DNA of 5,715 nucleotides from Paracoccaceae bacterium (GTDB lineage Bacteria > Pseudomonadota > Alphaproteobacteria > Rhodobacterales > Rhodobacteraceae). The DNA is taken from assembly GCA_003564655.1 (NCBI GenBank), contig PXES01000176.1:1-5715 (forward strand). The letters are read 5' to 3'. Made by a program: the position numbers and the translations under genes. The notes beneath the pieces were generated by a model. The model searched no databases. It was not told the origin of the DNA and saw nothing but the letters and a program-made list of their open reading frames with translations. The first letter of the stretch is position 1; each line of letters begins with the position of its first letter. Of the stretch, positions 3,800-5,715 are shown in pieces.

Positions 3800-5096
3800 C
3801 CGGGCTGCCCTGGACGGGCGCGCCTCGGACGGGCCCGGCCTCTGGGCGCTGACCGCCCCTTCAGCGCCGGAGACTCGGGCGCTGGCGGGGAATCTGTCCG
3901 CCGATGTGGCCGTGGTCGGCGGCGGCTATACGGGCCTGTCGGCCGCGCTGCATCTGGCCGAAGCCGGGGTGCGTGTCGCCCTGCTGGAGGGCAGCGAGAT
4001 CGGCAGCGGCGGGTCGGGGCGCAATGTCGGGCTGGTCAATGCCGGGCTGTGGCTGATGCCCGACGATCTGATCGCCCGCGCCGGGCCCGAGAATGGCCTG
4101 CGCCTGCTCGACGCGCTGGCCGACGCCCCGGCGCTGGTCTGGAGGCTGATCGCGCGCCACGGCATCGACTGCGAGGCCATGCCCAAGGGCACGCTGCATT
4201 GCGCCCCCGATGCGCGCGGGAAGGCGGCGCTGGCCGTCCGCGCGGCACAATGGCAGGCGCGCGGCGCGGAGGTGCGTCTGCTCGACGCCGCCGAGACCCG
4301 CACCCGCACCGGCAGCCGCGCCTTTCGGGCGGCCCTGTTCGACCCGCGCGCGGGCACGATCCAGCCGCTTGGCTATGCGCGCGGGCTGGCGCGGGCGGCG
4401 ATGGCAGCGGGCGCGCAAGTCTTCACTGGCAGCCCGGTGACGGGAATGGCGCCTGCGGGCGACGGCTGGACACTGACCACCGCACAGGGCCGATTGCGCT
4501 GCGACCGGGTGATCCTGGCCACCAATGTCTATTCCACCCCGCCTTTCACGCGGCTGTGCGACCACCAGGCCATCCTGCCCTTCTTCAACTTCGCCACCGA
4601 CCCGCTGCCGCCCGAATTGCGCGCGCGCGTCCTGCCCGGCGGCGAAGGGGCGTGGGACACGCGCAAGATCCTCACCTCAATCCGCTGCGACGCGGCGGGG
4701 CGGCTGATCATCGGCTCGGTCGGCCAGCTTGGCGGCGTGGACGCGGGCGTCCACCGCGCCTGGGCCGCGCGAACGCTGGCGCGGCTTTACCCGGCGCTGC
4801 GCGACACCCCCCTGCGGCTTGGGTGGTGGGGCCGGATCGGCACCACGCAAGACGCCCTGCCCCGGCTGCACCGCCACGCGCGCGGCGTCTGGTCGATCTC
4901 GGGCTGCAACGGGCGCGGCATCGCGCCGGGCACGCTGTTCGGCCAGATGCTCGCACATCTCGCGCAGGACCGGATCGCGCCCGACGACATTCCCCTGCCA
5001 AGCGGGCCGTTGGCCCCCGACGCGCTGCGCACACTGCGCGGGGCGCTCTATCGCGGCGGGGCGGCGGGGCTGCACACCCTCTCGGCACGCATCTGA
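3789..5096 (+). CDS. FAD-dependent amine/amino-acid oxidase (DAO family), possible pipecolate oxidase
   Basis: About 435 residues, DAO-superfamily FAD oxidoreductase related to PuuB, glycine/sarcosine oxidases and AmaA. After a GLWALTAP leader (17-24) comes the dinucleotide-binding fold DVAVVGGGYTGLSAALHLAE (39-58; G44, G46, G49), the ribose-binding acid at the end of strand 2 (Glu67) and SGRNVGLVNAG (76-86). C-terminal family motifs are WWGRIGTTQDALPRL (346 onward) and the FAD-contacting SGCNGRGIAPG (371-381). I chose the TTG at 3789 because the domain needs only about 40 residues upstream, the downstream leader has no ATG, and an AGGG sits 8 bases before it. It overlaps the dehydrogenase by 11 bases (TTGACATCTGA), which implies translational coupling. 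The frame remains open upstream to 3297, but that part shadows the dehydrogenase. In Pseudomonas putida an AmaB-type dehydrogenase sits beside the AmaA oxidase, so a pipecolate-like substrate is likely but unproven. Confidence 0.85.
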   Translation: MTSDRAALDGRASDGPGLWALTAPSAPETRALAGNLSADVAVVGGGYTGLSAALHLAEAGVRVALLEGSEIGSGGSGRNVGLVNAGLWLMPDDLIARAGPENGLRLLDALADAPALVWRLIARHGIDCEAMPKGTLHCAPDARGKAALAVRAAQWQARGAEVRLLDAAETRTRTGSRAFRAALFDPRAGTIQPLGYARGLARAAMAAGAQVFTGSPVTGMAPAGDGWTLTTAQGRLRCDRVILATNVYSTPPFTRLCDHQAILPFFNFATDPLPPELRARVLPGGEGAWDTRKILTSIRCDAAGRLIIGSVGQLGGVDAGVHRAWAARTLARLYPALRDTPLRLGWWGRIGTTQDALPRLHRHARGVWSISGCNGRGIAPGTLFGQMLAHLAQDRIAPDDIPLPSGPLAPDALRTLRGALYRGGAAGLHTLSARI

Positions 5097-5196
5097 CGCC
5101 GCATAATCAGGCAGTGACGAAGTTTTCATTCCCTGCGCCCGCCCCACCCTGTTGCAATCGCCGCGCGGCTGCGGCACCTGTCTGCCGACGCCATCT

Positions 5197-5203
5197 GGAG
5201 GAG
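5197..5203 (+). promoter_or_regulatory. Strong Shine-Dalgarno site fixing the GTG start of pmtA
   Basis: GGAGGAG, a near-perfect complement of the 16S 3' end, lies 8 bases before GTG at 5212-5214. It decides the non-ATG start. The 115-base gap behind the oxidase gene contains no terminator hairpin and no convincing promoter (an isolated TTGCAA at 5152), so cotranscription with the upstream pair is possible. Confidence 0.8.
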
Positions 5204-5211
5204 CGACGCGC

Positions 5212-5715
5212 GTGAAACCCGACGCCATCACCTCGAGCTATCGCCGCTGGGCACCGATCTACGACAAGACCTTCGGCCGTATCACCCATGCCGGGCGCCG
5301 CCATGCGACCGCGGTGGTCAACCGCACTGGCGGGCGCGTGCTCGAAGTGGGCGTCGGAACCGGGCTCGCCCTGCCCTACTACGCGCCCGAGGTCGAGGTG
5401 ACGGGGATCGACTTCTCCGACGACATGCTCGCCCGTGCGCGGCTGAAGGTCGCCGAGGAAAACCTGACCCATGTGCGCGAACTGCACCAGATGGACGCGC
5501 GCGCGCTCGACTTCCCCGATGCGAGTTTCGACACGGTGGTGGCGATGCACCTGATCTCGGTCGTCCCCGAGCCCGACCGCGTGATGGCCGAGATGGCGCG
5601 CGTCTGCAAACCCGGCGGGCAGATCCTGCTGGTCAATCATTTCGCGCGCGAGACCGGCTGGCGCGGCTGGATGGAACGCCGCGTGGCGCCCTTGGCCGAC
5701 TGGATCGGCTGGCAC
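5212..5715 (+). CDS. pmtA: Phosphatidylethanolamine N-methyltransferase (PmtA, Rhodobacter type), 3' part off window
   Basis: 168 codons are visible and open to the window edge; R. sphaeroides-type PmtA is a little over 200 residues, so about 35 are missing. The enzyme uses SAM for three successive methylations of phosphatidylethanolamine, giving phosphatidylcholine at the cytoplasmic face of the inner membrane. The N-terminus has the family's SYRRWAPIYDKTFG (9-22). The class I SAM fold follows: motif I VLEVGVGTG (43-51), acidic end of strand 2 in GIDFS (Asp67), QMDARALDFPDASFDTVVAMH near 98-118, and the post-motif VCKPGGQILLVNHF. The GTG start is set by a GGAGGAG site 8 bases upstream. The gene follows the oxidase by 115 bases on the same strand without a visible terminator. 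A generic or ubiquinone-type methyltransferase is the alternative, but the N-terminal signature favours PmtA. Confidence 0.88.
   Translation, partial: MKPDAITSSYRRWAPIYDKTFGRITHAGRRHATAVVNRTGGRVLEVGVGTGLALPYYAPEVEVTGIDFSDDMLARARLKVAEENLTHVRELHQMDARALDFPDASFDTVVAMHLISVVPEPDRVMAEMARVCKPGGQILLVNHFARETGWRGWMERRVAPLADWIGWH

Noticed and set aside
4049..5215. 388-codon plus-strand frame overlapping the FAD oxidase
   Set aside because: Low-complexity Arg/Ala/Pro composition in a shifted frame over conserved FAD-oxidase motifs; no ribosome site and no recognisable domain.
5107..5715. 202-codon minus-strand frame opposite pmtA
   Set aside because: The plus-strand frame from 5212 has a strong ribosome site and all class I methyltransferase motifs; the minus frame is His/Ala/Gly-rich shadow sequence.

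Overview
The window comes from a GC-rich alphaproteobacterium, most likely of the order Rhodobacterales. The grounds are the strong GC bias at third codon positions, a phosphatidylethanolamine N-methyltransferase of the Rhodobacter sphaeroides PmtA type, an IalB-family periplasmic protein, and the general gene style. No mobile element, CRISPR array, tRNA or rRNA is visible.

Layout. On the minus strand, positions 911 to 1 hold the first 303 codons of the ribosome-assembly GTPase ObgE; its C-terminus lies outside the window. A gene-free stretch of 666 bases follows (912-1577). It contains a 16-bp palindrome, a 17-bp perfect hairpin whose loop is a G-quadruplex motif, two short promoter/terminator-like units that are candidate small RNAs, another 13-bp hairpin, and the probable promoter of the next gene. 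On the plus strand come a secreted IalB-family protein (1578-2183) with its own intrinsic terminator (2210-2237), an ALDH7/antiquitin-type aldehyde dehydrogenase (2306-3799, amaB-like), an FAD-dependent amine/amino-acid oxidase that overlaps it by 11 bases (3789-5096), and the 5' part of pmtA (5212 to the window end).

How the genes work together. The dehydrogenase and oxidase form a translationally coupled pair. This matches the logic of lysine/pipecolate breakdown: an FAD oxidase makes piperideine-6-carboxylate (in equilibrium with aminoadipate semialdehyde), and the ALDH7 enzyme oxidises the semialdehyde to 2-aminoadipate. ObgE, the IalB protein and PmtA have no evident functional link to that pair.

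The least ordinary part is the intergenic region. Its two candidate small transcripts share a 17-base segment in opposite orientation with 16 of 17 positions complementary. The segment is anti-Shine-Dalgarno-like in one transcript and Shine-Dalgarno-like in the other. This is inference from sequence alone; no transcript is proven. The protein-coding genes all belong to known families, and I see no convincing new multi-gene system.
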